A stretch of DNA of 64,000 nucleotides, from NCBI GenBank assembly GCA_020055645.1, contig CM034546.1:59396001-59460000 (forward strand), given 5' to 3'. Position numbers and translations under genes: made by a program. Origin of the DNA: Tomocerus qinae (Eukaryota > Arthropoda > Collembola > Entomobryomorpha > Tomoceridae). Every line of letters starts with the position of its first letter. The first letter of the stretch is position 1. Shown piece after piece: positions 12,357-24,395 of this stretch. The notes under the pieces are model-generated. The model was given only the letters and a program-made list of their open reading frames with translations, was not told where the DNA came from and did no database searches.

Positions 12357-13337
12357 ATGGCTACGTTTTCTTTTTTGCTGCAATGTCTTATAGTATTCTA
12401 TTTCAATTATTTACAAGTGGAAATGGCATGTAAGTTTCCAAATCTTTTTAATGGCAAATCTAGTTTTATAGAAATACAAAGGTTGTTTTTGATACTTAAA
12501 GAAATACTCTTTTCGAATTATTCAATTGGATTTTTATTATAGTTACTGTATCATAATTTAAAATGGTACTCATATTGTAAAACCAAGAAGTATAAAGATA
12601 TTTGTAAGAATGTCATTAACAATTTTCATTTTGCAGATCATCCACCCAAACAACTTAAAGATAATTGCTACATGCATTGCCTTTGTGACGTGAAACATAA
12701 ACATTGGGTCAAAGAAAAATCTGTTTGTGGAAACGATGGAAATATATATAGAGTATTTAACTTAATATTTGAAACCATTTCTTATTATAACATTACAACT
12801 ATACTTTTACGTTTACTATATAAGTGTGTATATGCATTTATATTACAGAGTATAGAAAATAGATTTATTTTAAAACCAACCAGTATGTAGTAGTGATAAT
12901 CAAATGCATACCAAATGGTCAAAATTTTTTGAATATTGTTCAATGAAACCAATTTCCAATGGAATTCATTTAAAACGTTTGAAATATTATTACTAAATTA
13001 GTCAATATGAACTACAAAATCTACTTAAGGTAATACTGTTCTAACAATCATATTTTAGCGTTAAGTAAAATTTTTTTGAGATTTTCCATTTGGAATACTA
13101 TCGAAAATTGGTTTCATTGGACTGTATTTATTAAATTTTGACCATTTGGTTTTGGTATGCATTTGAAAATCACATTTTAATATATACTTATACTGGTATG
13201 CATTAAAACACATCAATGTTCAAATACTGTAAAATTAATATTTGTTGAATTGTTTTTAGAGCCAATGCCATTTGCTGTGTGTGAAATGTGAAGAGAAACG
13301 ATCAGGTTTGGCGATGAATATTAATTTTTGGATGTGA
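12357..13337 (+). CDS. Secreted Kazal-type protease inhibitor, three exons
   Basis: Predicted 88-residue secreted protein with one Kazal domain, a fold that usually blocks serine proteases by presenting a rigid loop. Exons: 12357-12429 (signal peptide, donor GTAAGT), 12637-12752, 13260-13337. Phases are 1 and 0, and all joins are GT-AG. The hallmark VCGNDGxxY lies at the end of exon 2 and is completed across the intron by SQCHLLC in exon 3, giving the Kazal spacing Y-x3-C-x3-C. The segment between the second and third cysteines is longer than the usual seven residues. Reactive-site specificity cannot be called. The short exon 3 tail ends at TGA; another downstream exon is possible because a GT follows the last cysteine. 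Probable role in haemolymph or gut protease control is inference from the family. Confidence 0.7.
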
Positions 13338-16300
13338 TTTTCTTTCAGTTTTCCAATTCTTAAATAATTGCTTTAATTTTTGTAAAACATGTTTAAAAAT
13401 GTTGCATTACCTTTAAAAAAAATGCTAAAAATATAAATTGGTATTCAATCAATGTAAAAAGTTTTAATTTTTCATAGGGGCGAAGGTGAGAAATGTAGCT
13501 TGTTGATATTATAAGGATAAAAATTCTGATTTGTTTATCAGGTCTAGAAGTTGTGAAATCCCATTCTTGTCGTGACAAATTTATTGAACGATAATGAAGA
13601 CTATCCATTCAACTTTTGAACCACGCAGATACGTTAAACCACAATGTACACAGTTTTTTCAATTTTATTTTTATGTAAATAAAATTAGTCTACAATGTAG
13701 ACTCACCTCATGCTCTAATTACAATGTAGACTCTACATCATAGTAGTATAATTGTATCGGAGATGTTGAATAATAAAACAAACTCCGGATTGTGTAAGTA
13801 CTTTTTAACAGTGTACATTTGATAAATAAAAACGATTAAGACTCCATGTGCCCTAGAAACCTATATAACACTTTATAGCGTGCCATTTTGGCCAACCCCA
13901 GTTATAGGTTATTTTGAGGCCAAAAATTGGGACATAATATTTCAATAAGTATTGCACCTACAGTCATGAGACCAGCGCCAATGGATTCGAAATTCTTGTT
14001 TTCATTACGACCGTGTCAAAATTATCATTTTTCGGACCCAATCCAGAGAGTATCCCTAAGATCCAATATATAATGGCTTAAATATTTCAAAAAGTAGTGC
14101 ATAGTCATGAGACGAGCGCCAATCGATTCAGAATTCCTGGCTTCAATAAGCCCGTGGCAAAAGTTTTCACTTTTTGAACACTATCCAGGGGGTATCTAGC
14201 CCCTTGTCCGGGCATTTAGTACGTAATTTCGTTTCATGCGTTGGCTACATCTAAATAGTATTGCATGTAATAACTTTTGCCTGTACATACCTCATTCTCG
14301 TGTAATTTCTTAATAATCACATGTCATTACTGTATTATTATCGATTTACCTAGCGCAAGAGACAGATTCTAGGTGTACATAATATTACAAATTGAATGTG
14401 TTCAATATTATGTATTTCATTATTTGTGCCATTAATCAATCAAAATTTACTCTTGAAAATTTAAAGAACGCCCGAAACTTCTGGAGCTCAAAAAGTAATT
14501 AATCATTTTATCGCGAAGTATCATTTCATGATATTATCAACAGAATATTGTAGTTCATTCACAATTCTGCTGGAATGTTTTCATTTTTGATAAGATCACG
14601 TCTAAATATCATTAACGATTGTTTGTGTAAGGGTTTCAACACAATAATCATTGCAGTGCCATTTATGCAATTGACAATGGTTGTCTTTTGGCATACTGAT
14701 CGGTAACTCTTGTTTTATTGATAACAATAACCTAAATGGGACACAAGTATTTGAAAACTTTGAAAAACAATTGGTAGAGTAGGATGGACATAAATTACAC
14801 TATTTTGAATTATGAGAGACATGAATATGAATGAAGAGTTAAATGAAATAAGCACAATAATTCATTTACATAAGCATCTTAATGTTGATATTTGATAATC
14901 TGATTTGCTACAGACACGTCCCGACTTTTTACGAATGGTACCCACTTTAATTTAAGAATGTCTATGTTTGCTAATTTAGAACAAAGAAGTTATACCTCCC
15001 AAAATTTTGAGCTGAAATTACAACACTGGAATTTTATTGTTGTAATTATTGAATTAGATTAAAAACCAGAGAGTAAAATCGCAAGTAAAAATGTTGACGT
15101 ATTTAAATGGTGTAATATTACCAATAATACACTATATATCTTGCTAATAATTTACAAGTACCAATTTATATTATATGTATTGTTAATATTTCTACAAATA
15201 GTAAGAATCACTACTATATTACAATTGTGTTGTTCGAGTTGCGCTGTGAAATTTGGTATGTCGATATGTATATCGGTATGCATGTACCATCATGTGTTAA
15301 TTTACCGCTCTGATAACGCAGCTAAGCAAACCCCAATCTTAAACTTTACCTAAAATTGGCAAATCTCAATAAATCCGTACATTTCATAACAAAGCATTTC
15401 ACGCATTCTGTCTGCAAATATTTCCAGCTTTCACTGCGCTTTAGGTTCCTATTTTTTGTTTAAAACTTGGCCATTTACATTGACATTTCAGTGCATATTT
15501 CCAATTGTGTTATTAATACCTACATACACAACAATAATCAACTCTACAATGATATTTGTTTGATAAAAAATGAATATCTCCGTCGGTATGCGAATCACAA
15601 ATCAAACAACTTTTACAAACCAGTTTACAATGACTAATGACAGAGCATTAACATTTCAGCATAACTACCAGTATTACTGATTATTATGTCATTAACTTTT
15701 TCATATAAATTCATTTTATCGTCATTGTCATTAAATTGTTTGGTAAAGATTATATTCAGTGCTCTAATTTCTCAGTAAATCGCTTTATGTATTTCACCAC
15801 TAATTGTTCTTCTTCTGAAGTCTCATTGACACGGGAAAAATGTATCAGTATTTCTCTGATAAGTTTGACATTGGTTTCTAATGCAATTTACTATGATATA
15901 TTTTATCAGCACATAATAATTTATCTTTTCATGACCAAATGCAGCATCATTGCCCAATATACAGTTCATGTCTGTTATAAATTTAATATTTAATTAACAT
16001 GCACAAATTAGTAATCAGTAAATACACAAAGGCTTTGGCGGCAACAACTTTGATATTATTTTCCCCGAATTCTAAACGAATAATGCATTATTTATGGCAG
16101 TATATAATTTTTTTGAAACTCTCTTGGTTCTGTTTAGGGTTTATACAAATATACTATTGATATGTTCGAGAACTAAATAGATCAACTATGAAATTCAGGT
16201 AAATTTTACCTACGTGGCAGAGATTTAAACTTGACCATTTATAAGGTGTAATAAGTAACAACATTGCCATTTTTCGGTTTAGAATTTAGTTGCTATTTAC

Positions 16301-18770
16301 ATGCCTTGTGACATAATAAAATACCATTTTTATCTCGCACATTTAAATGAATATGATGAAATATAGGCCTAGGCCTATGTCATGTGCGTATACTTGTAAA
16401 AATTTACTAATAATAGAGTTCTTAGTTCTCTTTATTCTCACAAAATGGGTATGTATACATTATTATTTATTATTCAGTAAATTAATCATGATTTAGGCAT
16501 TTTGTATGTGGTTTCGGATCAACATGAAAGCATAAATCATAGCATGATAGATAGCATGAAAAATTATCATACCAACATCGATGGGAATAATTGTAGTTAA
16601 GGGTGTTAGAGAAGAACCATTAATTAACTACTATTTATTGGATATCTTATTGCTGTCGTTTGAGTATTGATATTGATGTCGAAACTATGTACTCCCATTA
16701 AATGCAATCAAATTAAATGTTTCTCAACGTTTTAATTAAAATTCAAAGCTTTTATTTTTATTTCCTTAAATTGTGTATTATGTACCTCAGCTTTGATGCG
16801 AATATCATTCCTATACTTTTTCAACATGCAAAAATAGATTGTTTGGTTGTATCTAGAACAATTTGGTAATATACTTCTAATTCCATTGATTTACTGTTAT
16901 CATGTATAACTTTTGTAGATAAATAGCCTGGGAATTGATATGTCACTCAATGATGACACGAATGAATATATCCCAAAAAAATTGTGTGACCTTAACACAC
17001 AATTGACTTGTGTCATATATGGATATTAAAAGTAATTTAGTCCAATGCTTGGCATCGTTTTGGGAAAAGTCCATAAACTTTACATACATACCTAGTTAAC
17101 AAAATGGATTTCATACTCCGTCTATTATACAAAATTAATTGCATTTATCCATGTCTCCATTCATATCTTATCTGCATACTTAATTAACTTTACCTGTTAA
17201 TCGACACAAAACATGACATTCAACATCTTCGTCAATTCGAAGGTTGTAATTAATGTTTGACTCGATGAGTGCTTTTACGCTAAAAACGTTATTTAATGCC
17301 TCCACCATTTATGATGTAATCACTATATTTTACCTGAGACGTTTTAGGTTGATTCCAGGTTGCTAATGTACATCTGTACTTAATATTTATTGTTACTCCG
17401 GCATTACTACGACAATTTGACTAATTTTGTGACAGACCCAGAAATTTAGGCCTACCATACTGGAGGAATCGATGAATCAACGGGTCAGACTGATAACTGT
17501 TTAAGCTGTAAATTATTGCAGATACATATTTCAATAACTTGTAGTTTTTAGCGAGATTACTTTGAAGGCCATTGAAATGTAGTTAGGTAATCAATATTAC
17601 TAAGTTTGCGCTACCACTAACAATATTTCATTAGTGGAACAATGCATCCATTAACCTACATCTAATCAGTGCTTTTATGTACAGTTAAAAACCAACCAGT
17701 TCGCATTTGCAGTGCCCTAATGGGCGGCTAAGGTCAAAAGCAGCGACTACAAATAAAATTAAATACTGGAATATTTGTAATATTACTAAATTGTAAATCA
17801 GTTATCCTACAATGTTGTCTCTTTCCTTTGAGAGAGTACAGCTACAGTGCTATCGTTACAATCGAAATAAGTCAATATAGACGAATCGGCTTAAAAAATG
17901 AGATATTATACTATATTATATATAATGAAGCTATAGAGAGCTATGATAAGCCTGTGAAAACAATATTTTGTAGAATCTAATTCCATAGTTACATTGCAAA
18001 TACGTTTGTCATAGTAATGAATGCAACTTTTGTGACCAATTATTGGCCTTCACATTTCGCAAATTCCGAAATTTTTGTATAAAAAAGAATAGTCGTTCAG
18101 AGAAACGAAATGAGAAGTCGACAAGCCAATGCGATAATTTGCAATAATGATAAATGGAGGAAGAGGTTGGAACACAATAAAAAGATTTATAAAAGAAGGA
18201 TATACATTTTAGAAATCTTTCAAAATAGACTAGAATAAATGGGGTTTCACAGCACCTACGAGATTGATAATTATGTAAGCGATGTGTTCGTATCAAGTTA
18301 ATATTTTTTGTCACCCATAAAAATAGCAGCTCTCCGGTTCGGTAGTACAGAAAACATCCTTTATGAATATTCGAGAGATAAAAATTTAATCCTACATTTA
18401 AGATTGAAGGTCTAAATAAAAACGCTGTTTATGATGGGAAACTCTCCACTTTGGGCCATTTCTGCACTATTTTTAAGAGAATATTATATTTATAAGTTAC
18501 ATCATGAAATACTAAGTAGCTCGGTGATATTGTAGCAAAGATAGTAGACTGTCCCACACGCTTAAAATTAAAATGTGCAAGTAGAAAAGTCAATACATAA
18601 TTATTTATCTCATCTGAAGCGTGTACTACTTCAGTTTGTACATAATTACATGCATGTCCTCACCACAAGGATTATATGATATGATTTACAATGCAGTGAA
18701 TAGACACCAATAGATTTAGTATCATCCTGTTATCAATAAACCATGAACAGGTAATATATTTCAGCAGTCG
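13338..18770. other. Long gene-poor region
   Basis: No coding region is supported over 5.4 kb. Open frames at 15141, 15736 and 18009 (minus) lack motifs, and I found no convincing splice partners for them. The one structured stretch is the direct repeat at about 13945-14185. A promoter or regulatory role for the mucin gene downstream is possible but not visible. Confidence 0.45.
13945..14185. repeat. Two diverged direct repeats, ~140-bp period
   Basis: The two units share the order 'atatttca', 'agt.ttgca', 'cagtcatgaga', 'gcgccaat', 'gattc.gaattc' and 'ttttcggac/ttttgaacac', at about 13945-14045 and 14085-14185. This looks like a short tandem duplication or a fragment of a repeat with internal repeats. 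Confidence 0.5.
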
Positions 18771-18771
18771 C

Positions 18772-18935
18772 TATAAAGGTAGGCACACGTTTACCTTATA
18801 GTCCAGTTATTTTCAAGTGTCCTGCTTCACATCGCCAGCTCTTTTATTGCTACTAAACTTTTCTAGCATCGAACAGTTTGTTTTAAGGTTTTGAAATTAT
18901 TTCAGTTTCGTTGATTTTGGAGTTATTAACACCAG
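18772..18935 (+). promoter_or_regulatory. TATA box, initiator and 5' UTR exon of the mucin gene
   Basis: TATAAAGG at 18772-18779 is followed at about 18801 by 'gtccagtta', an initiator-like site. A non-coding exon runs from there to 18935, ending in a strong donor (CAG|GTAAGC). The next acceptor, 'tttgcag' ending at 20075, places the mucin ATG nine bases into the second exon. The leader intron would be about 1.14 kb. This is inferred from signals only. Confidence 0.4.
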
Positions 18936-20084
18936 GTAAGCTTACTTAAATTTAATTACGAGTACAATACAATAATGGCATAGTGTCGCTTACAATATAA
19001 ATATAAAATTCTTCTGCAAGCAATTTCATAGGTTATGGTAGTTAATATATTAGTCTATGATCTTATTCCAAAATCAAAATTTTACATTCACGTAGTATAA
19101 ATATTATATACCTTTGTGTATATTTAATTTACCAATGTGACCGTATACTCAAATTTCGAGTTAATTTGAATATTACCTACCTTACATTTGTTCAAGATTT
19201 TTGTTAGAATTTTAATGGTTTTTTAGTAACTAAATTGGTGTTACATAGCTGGTATTAAATTTCCTTAACATTTCTTCGTACTACTTATCGTAACATTTTA
19301 AAAGAAAGTGAGATATGTTCAACTGGTGTAATTGGTTTCTAACGAAACAAACCAGTGGTGAATGAGTTTTTTTTTTTTTTAAACTACACAGCTATATCAT
19401 AAGTCCCCGGATTGGTTTGCACAAGCCTATATATCCTGTACATTTCATTGAATTTTCGGATAAAATTTGACCCAAATATCGATGAATTAACCTACACGAC
19501 GAAAAAAATACTCCTTTCTTAAAGTACCTTTATACTTTTGCCCTTACACAATCATTTAACCTCCTCTATCATTCGTCCATACGGACACGCACCGATTCCA
19601 TAGGGTCATCGTCCCATATCGATCCTTAACTTTAAGAATTCTAAAAGTTTATTTGGCCTTGTACACCCTTCCCTCTCTGATTATGACCATATATCATAAT
19701 CCAGGGGGTTCAAATCTTTTTTTCACAGTGTTATACTATATTTAGTATTACGCTACCATATTTTCGGTAACAATTAAATTACAAACAAGATATTTTGGTT
19801 ATTCTTCAACCAGGTCATGTATATACTACTGCTGATTTCATAACATCTGGTTTAATTTTGAAAGACGTTAGTGATAACCTGCAATTGATTTCATTGTTTT
19901 CTGTAATGATCATCGCATAATCACTTTCGCTTTCAAATAAACCGCAATGGCATATAATCTATACATATATTAGGTTAGGTACGGCGTAGGTACAAACAGC
20001 TTTATTATTGGCATGGTAATGTCTTCGATTTAAGTAAATTTTAATTATACTAAAGCCATCAACTTTATTTTGCAGGTATTAACC

Positions 20085-21386
20085 ATGTGGAAACTTCTAT
20101 TTGGATTCTACTTTTCTAGCATCATCTTATTAACTAATGGGCAAGTTCCCGGTGCTGGAGGGAATGATAGATTTCAGGAAAGGCAAAATGGAGTTTACTC
20201 TGAACAGTACGTTGTTAAAACAGGCATGAGTATAGACAATGACCAGGGAGTTGGTACCTGGAGGGCTTGGAAAACCTTTCCTGCATTAGAAGACAATTCG
20301 ACAACAACAACAGTGCCAACTACAACGGCCAATGCGACGACAACAAATGCAACGACTACAGCGCCCACTACAACGACATTGCCTACCACAACTACAAATG
20401 GCACGACTACAACGACATTGCCTACTACAACAGCATCGCCCACTACAACGGCATCGCCCACTACAACGACATTGCCGACCACAACTACAAATGACACCAC
20501 TACAACGACATTGCCCACTACAACGACATCGCCCACTACAACGGCATCGCCCACTACAACTACAAATGACACCACTACAACGACATTGCCCACTACAACG
20601 GCATCGCCCACAACAACGACATTGCCTACCACAACTACAAATGACACGACTACAACGGCATTGCCCACTACAACGGCATCGCCCACTACAACGACATTGC
20701 CCACTACAACGGCATCGCCCACTACAACGGCATCGCCCACTACAACGGCATCGCCCACTACAACGGCATCGCCCACTACAACGGCATCGCCTACTACAAC
20801 TACAAATGCCACGACTACAACGACATTGCCTCCTACAACTACAAATGCCACGACTACAGCGACATTGCCCACTACAACTACAAATGCCACGACTACAACG
20901 ACATTGCCTCCTACAACTACAAATGCCACGACTACAGCGACATTGCCTACTACAACTACAAATGCCACGACTACAGCGACATTGCCCACTACAACTACAA
21001 ATGCCACGACTACAACGACATTGCCTCCTACAACTACAAATGCCACGACTACAGCGACATTGCCCACTACAACTACAAATGCCACGACTACAACGACATT
21101 GCCTCCTACAACTACAAATGCCACGACTACAGCGACATTGCCTACTACAACGACATCGCCCACTACCACGCCAATTACGACAACCGGCAATACAACGGTG
21201 ACACCAACATCCGCATCAGTGACTCCGAGCAGCCCATCGACCATTAGAACAACAACAAGTAATGCAACAGAAACCACCACCAATGGCGCCCGAAATTTCT
21301 ATCATTTTGAAATGCCATGTTTATTTCTGTTACTACTTTTCTCATTTTCTAATAACATAAAGCACTCATCAACTTTTTATGTTTAA
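20085..21386 (+). CDS. Secreted or membrane-anchored Thr-rich mucin
   Basis: A 433-residue protein. Residues 1-19 form a signal peptide ending at NG. A short non-repetitive domain follows to about residue 65. Then comes a Thr/Pro/Ala/Ser domain of about 300 residues built from six-residue (SPTTTA-like) and thirteen-residue (NATTTTTLPPTTT-like) repeats. Almost every threonine run is a candidate O-glycosylation site, and NAT, NDT and NGT sequons recur at fixed spacing. The C terminus holds a short hydrophobic run (about residues 406-416) followed by a polar tail. This could be a single-pass anchor or a weak GPI signal, so attachment is uncertain. The start is the ATG at 20085, just after the 'ttgcag' acceptor. 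Probable role is a surface or gut-lining glycoprotein. An AATAAA lies near 21649. Confidence 0.75.
   Translation: MWKLLFGFYFSSIILLTNGQVPGAGGNDRFQERQNGVYSEQYVVKTGMSIDNDQGVGTWRAWKTFPALEDNSTTTTVPTTTANATTTNATTTAPTTTTLPTTTTNGTTTTTLPTTTASPTTTASPTTTTLPTTTTNDTTTTTLPTTTTSPTTTASPTTTTNDTTTTTLPTTTASPTTTTLPTTTTNDTTTTALPTTTASPTTTTLPTTTASPTTTASPTTTASPTTTASPTTTASPTTTTNATTTTTLPPTTTNATTTATLPTTTTNATTTTTLPPTTTNATTTATLPTTTTNATTTATLPTTTTNATTTTTLPPTTTNATTTATLPTTTTNATTTTTLPPTTTNATTTATLPTTTTSPTTTPITTTGNTTVTPTSASVTPSSPSTIRTTTSNATETTTNGARNFYHFEMPCLFLLLLFSFSNNIKHSSTFYV
20405..21150 (+). repeat. Coding minisatellite: 18-bp and 39-bp units with 78-bp higher order
   Basis: The 5' half is dominated by an 18-bp unit ('gcatcgcccactacaacg') in runs of up to six. 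From about 20797 to 21135 a 39-bp unit takes over, mostly alternating between two variants (acaacg...cctcc and acagcg...cccac), so the true period is about 78 bp. All unit lengths are multiples of three, so copy number can change without breaking the frame. Confidence 0.85.
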
Positions 21387-21846
21387 TGTCTATTTTTATG
21401 CGCAAGAGAAATGTAAATGACATCATTAACAAACACCCCCATAAATTTTGACGTTTACATTTAGCGCATTTGTGCCGTTTATAGGCGTAATTTAAATTTC
21501 CAAATTTAAGTTATATTTTTTAAATCATTGATGGAAAATCCTCTCCCGCCAAAATGGAAGTAGTATAAATCAACAAAAAATATTACAATTATATTGATAA
21601 ATAAATACTATAAATATGTATGATGCGTTATTGCCAGCTAGAAACGCAATAAAATATCTATCCATCTATGTATCTAAATACTATAAATAGAGATTATTAC
21701 AAAATCAACTCCAATTATCTATTTTCCAAGCATTGCATTGGCATTCCAGGCTACATTACTGTATTGTGTCTATTAGACTAGGTAGGTCTATGGTATTGAA
21801 ATACAGCCTAGAAGCTTCAAGCTAGCCTAGTTAGTAAATGACATTT

Positions 21847-22212
21847 TTAGGTATACGGTGAACTGACCTGAGAAACTGGTCTAAAAAGGAAAAGATGATT
21901 TGCTCCAATGACAAAGGTGAGCTGTTCTAATGACAGAGGTGAACTGTTCCAAATCAAAAGATGAACTATTCTAATACTGCTTATGAAAAATGTACTCCAT
22001 ATTTTAATTAATATTAGGTCTTGTATACATTGTCGGTGTCCACTGTCCACCTTTACATGGGACAAAACAAACTGTACTTTAGCACCAAAGCCCAGAATGT
22101 CGCTTTTTCTTTGGATCAGATCACCTCTGACATTGGAACAGTTCACCTTTGTCATTAGAACAAATCACCTGCACCTTTTTATATGTTGCGGTTTCTGGCC
22201 AATTCACCTAAA
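21847..22212. mobile_element. Foldback repeat with internal subrepeats
   Basis: The left arm ('ttaggt...gaactg', then repeats of 'gatgatttgctccaatgaca' type) is mirrored by the right arm ('tcattagaacaaatcacc' ... 'aattcacctaaa'). Each arm contains two or three copies of a ~23-bp motif, 'aatgacaaaggtgaactgtt'. The ends are compatible with a small foldback/MITE. No target duplication is identified. Confidence 0.5.
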
Positions 22213-23116
22213 TCCCATTTTTACGTTATCTAATTGCAAAGTGTAAACCTATCTAAATCTTTTTTCTATTTTCGCCAGCCGGCAGGAAGACCAGTTAGAT
22301 AATGCTTTTATCTACTTTTATTAATAAATAAAGATTAACAAGTATAATATTTGGTACCCATACAGTGGCATACTGTTGGGCTTGCTTATTGCCTACAGCA
22401 TTGTTTAGGGTTGCGATTTTCGTTCGTCAAATTATCAGCCTAGTCAGCATATTTTGATGCTGTCTGAAAATAAAGTTACTTACTATTTGATTTGAGCATG
22501 AATGAGCAGGCATGAAAATTGAATTTAAGGAGAAATGCCGGAACACCACTAAGAGGTATCTAACAAAGTTTGGTATGAACCCGATTTTGTTTATAAACGC
22601 GCAAATTTTATTGATGAATTCTTCGAAACATAGTGATGTCATCCTACCAAGTAACGTTACTAAGGTAAATAAATATTTACTTTGTAGCGTGAATTATTAA
22701 ATAAACTAAATAGCGTCAAGAGTATAATAAAATCTAATTAAATGCATTATGTTTTCTAATGAATGTTTTTAAACATGATGAAACTGAAACCTGCAGCATA
22801 CTCATATCATGTCGAAGCCAAATAGTCTAAGACCTGGATTAATGCAACTTATGCAATAATGAAATGATAGCCAAAACAAAATTTACATTTTAAAGCAGCC
22901 CTATACTAGCAGTGTCGTGCTGACATGTGGAGTTCATTTAATATACCATCACAATGACGTAATCTCTCACTGCTATTTATGACAGTTATGCACTTGATTG
23001 TCATGTCAAGTTAATTATGATTGATAGATCGGTCGGATCGCTTCGTTTCAGATTGGTATTTTGTTAAATATTTTTGAGTAGCGTTTTTATTTTATGAGTT
23101 AAGAAATCTTGTAATA

Positions 23117-23542
23117 ATGAGTGGAATGAATAAGAAAAAAAGTGTTTACCATACCAAGGAAAAATTAGAAATTAAAAATCTAGACGTAGTAAAAGCTAGA
23201 CACCAAAGCAATTGTTTCAAATCGAATAAAAAGGATGACCTTTTCAGCCTAGCAAATGCTTTAAAACTTAGTATTTATATTGTAATTTTTTACAGAAAAC
23301 AAATTGGTTACTATGCGGCTTTTATCAGATACCATTTATTTCTTATAAGATACAATCGACACTTATCAGAAATATACTCTTCCATCGACACGTGCAATTT
23401 CGTTGATATATTATTTATATTCGGACGAGCTTTTGTTAGGGCTTGCGATAGATTTTTATATACCGACTTCATTCGAAAATGTATTGATTATGGAAAAGCG
23501 GTCCGATCACTATTTCTATATTACATAGTGAAAAGGAAATAG
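23117..23542 (+). CDS. Doubtful 141-codon open frame
   Basis: A single ATG-started frame rich in Lys, Ile, Tyr and Phe, as random AT-rich sequence would give. No domain, signal peptide or splice partner is recognised. It is listed because it is among the longest unexplained single-exon frames in the window. It may be accidental or a decayed transposon product. Confidence 0.15.
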   Translation: MSGMNKKKSVYHTKEKLEIKNLDVVKARHQSNCFKSNKKDDLFSLANALKLSIYIVIFYRKQIGYYAAFIRYHLFLIRYNRHLSEIYSSIDTCNFVDILFIFGRAFVRACDRFLYTDFIRKCIDYGKAVRSLFLYYIVKRK

Positions 23543-23816
23543 AAATTGCTAATGGTGATGCTAATGACTTATTCAATGCACATATATTTAAGTAATATTA
23601 TCATAAATTATTATTCTTTCGTCTGTGTCAGGAGTTTTATTCTCAAAAGACATTAATATAAATTGACAACAGTAGAACTTCAGATTTTTTAATTGCCTCT
23701 CTGCATTAAATCCTAAACTATCATTTACAATAAATACATACATCAAAATATTGGTTATCGTCCAACCTTAAAATAAAACTAATTGGCGGTTTAATACTTG
23801 ATCATTTTTTAAAAAT

Positions 23817-24395
23817 ATGTCTACTAACTTAATTACAAATTTTTACTGTTTTCTATCAGTTATTTCCATGGTCGTTATGGTCGACGTAAAACAGTTACCT
23901 TTGACTAACGATGATGAGGGTGATTCAAGGTAAACCAAGTTCATTTAAAATATACCTAGGTACAAAAGTAATTTAACAATGTTTCTGCTTAGTGTAATAA
24001 TTAAAACGATAAATATATTTTAAATGAATATCTTGAAATAATAAGTGCCATGCATTTTTCAAGTTGCATTAATACTAATAGCATTCTAGGATTCCTTGCT
24101 TGGTACTCAATCCTTATTATTTTACAGGGTGCCTGTGACTTCCGAATTGTCAACCATGTTAGAACCAAGACTTATTACACCCGAAATGAATTCAACCGTA
24201 CTTAGGGATACTTCCAATTCTGGAAATCATTCAGCAATATTTCCATTGGCACCCGATTTAATTCCTTTCGGTCCTGATCCAGACCCTTCTCCATTTCCGT
24301 GTACTCCTGCTCAATGTGGAGGACGGTTTAGTCACTCGGCAACCGCCGACAACAATACTATACTAATTGCAGGTGATCCTTCTGAGATAAATTAG
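23817..24395 (+). CDS. Small secreted Pro-rich protein, two exons
   Basis: Predicted 126-residue protein of unknown function. Exon 1 is 23817-23929 (signal-like hydrophobic start, then an acidic stretch TNDDEGDS). Exon 2 is 24128-24395, phase 2, GT-AG. The mature part has NST and NHS sequons, a proline- and aspartate-rich segment (PFGPDPDPSPFP) and only two cysteines in its C-terminal third (CTPAQC). I do not recognise a family. A degenerate copy lies at about 32480-32830 and a 3' UTR remnant near 37640-37740. Each sits on the far side of a methuselah-like gene, so the two genes form the duplicated unit of this region. They converge, with 3' ends about 1.6 kb apart. Confidence 0.55.

Larger units (their letters stand above)
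21387..23816. other. Intergenic region
   Basis: Apart from the foldback element at 21847-22212 and the doubtful frame at 23117-23542, I see no supported feature. The mucin 3' end probably lies near the AATAAA at about 21649. Confidence 0.45.

Noticed and set aside
20195-21283. Antisense open frame of 362 codons across the mucin
   Set aside because: It is a Val/Gly repeat produced by the complement of the ACN-rich codons; two forward alternative frames are open for the same reason.
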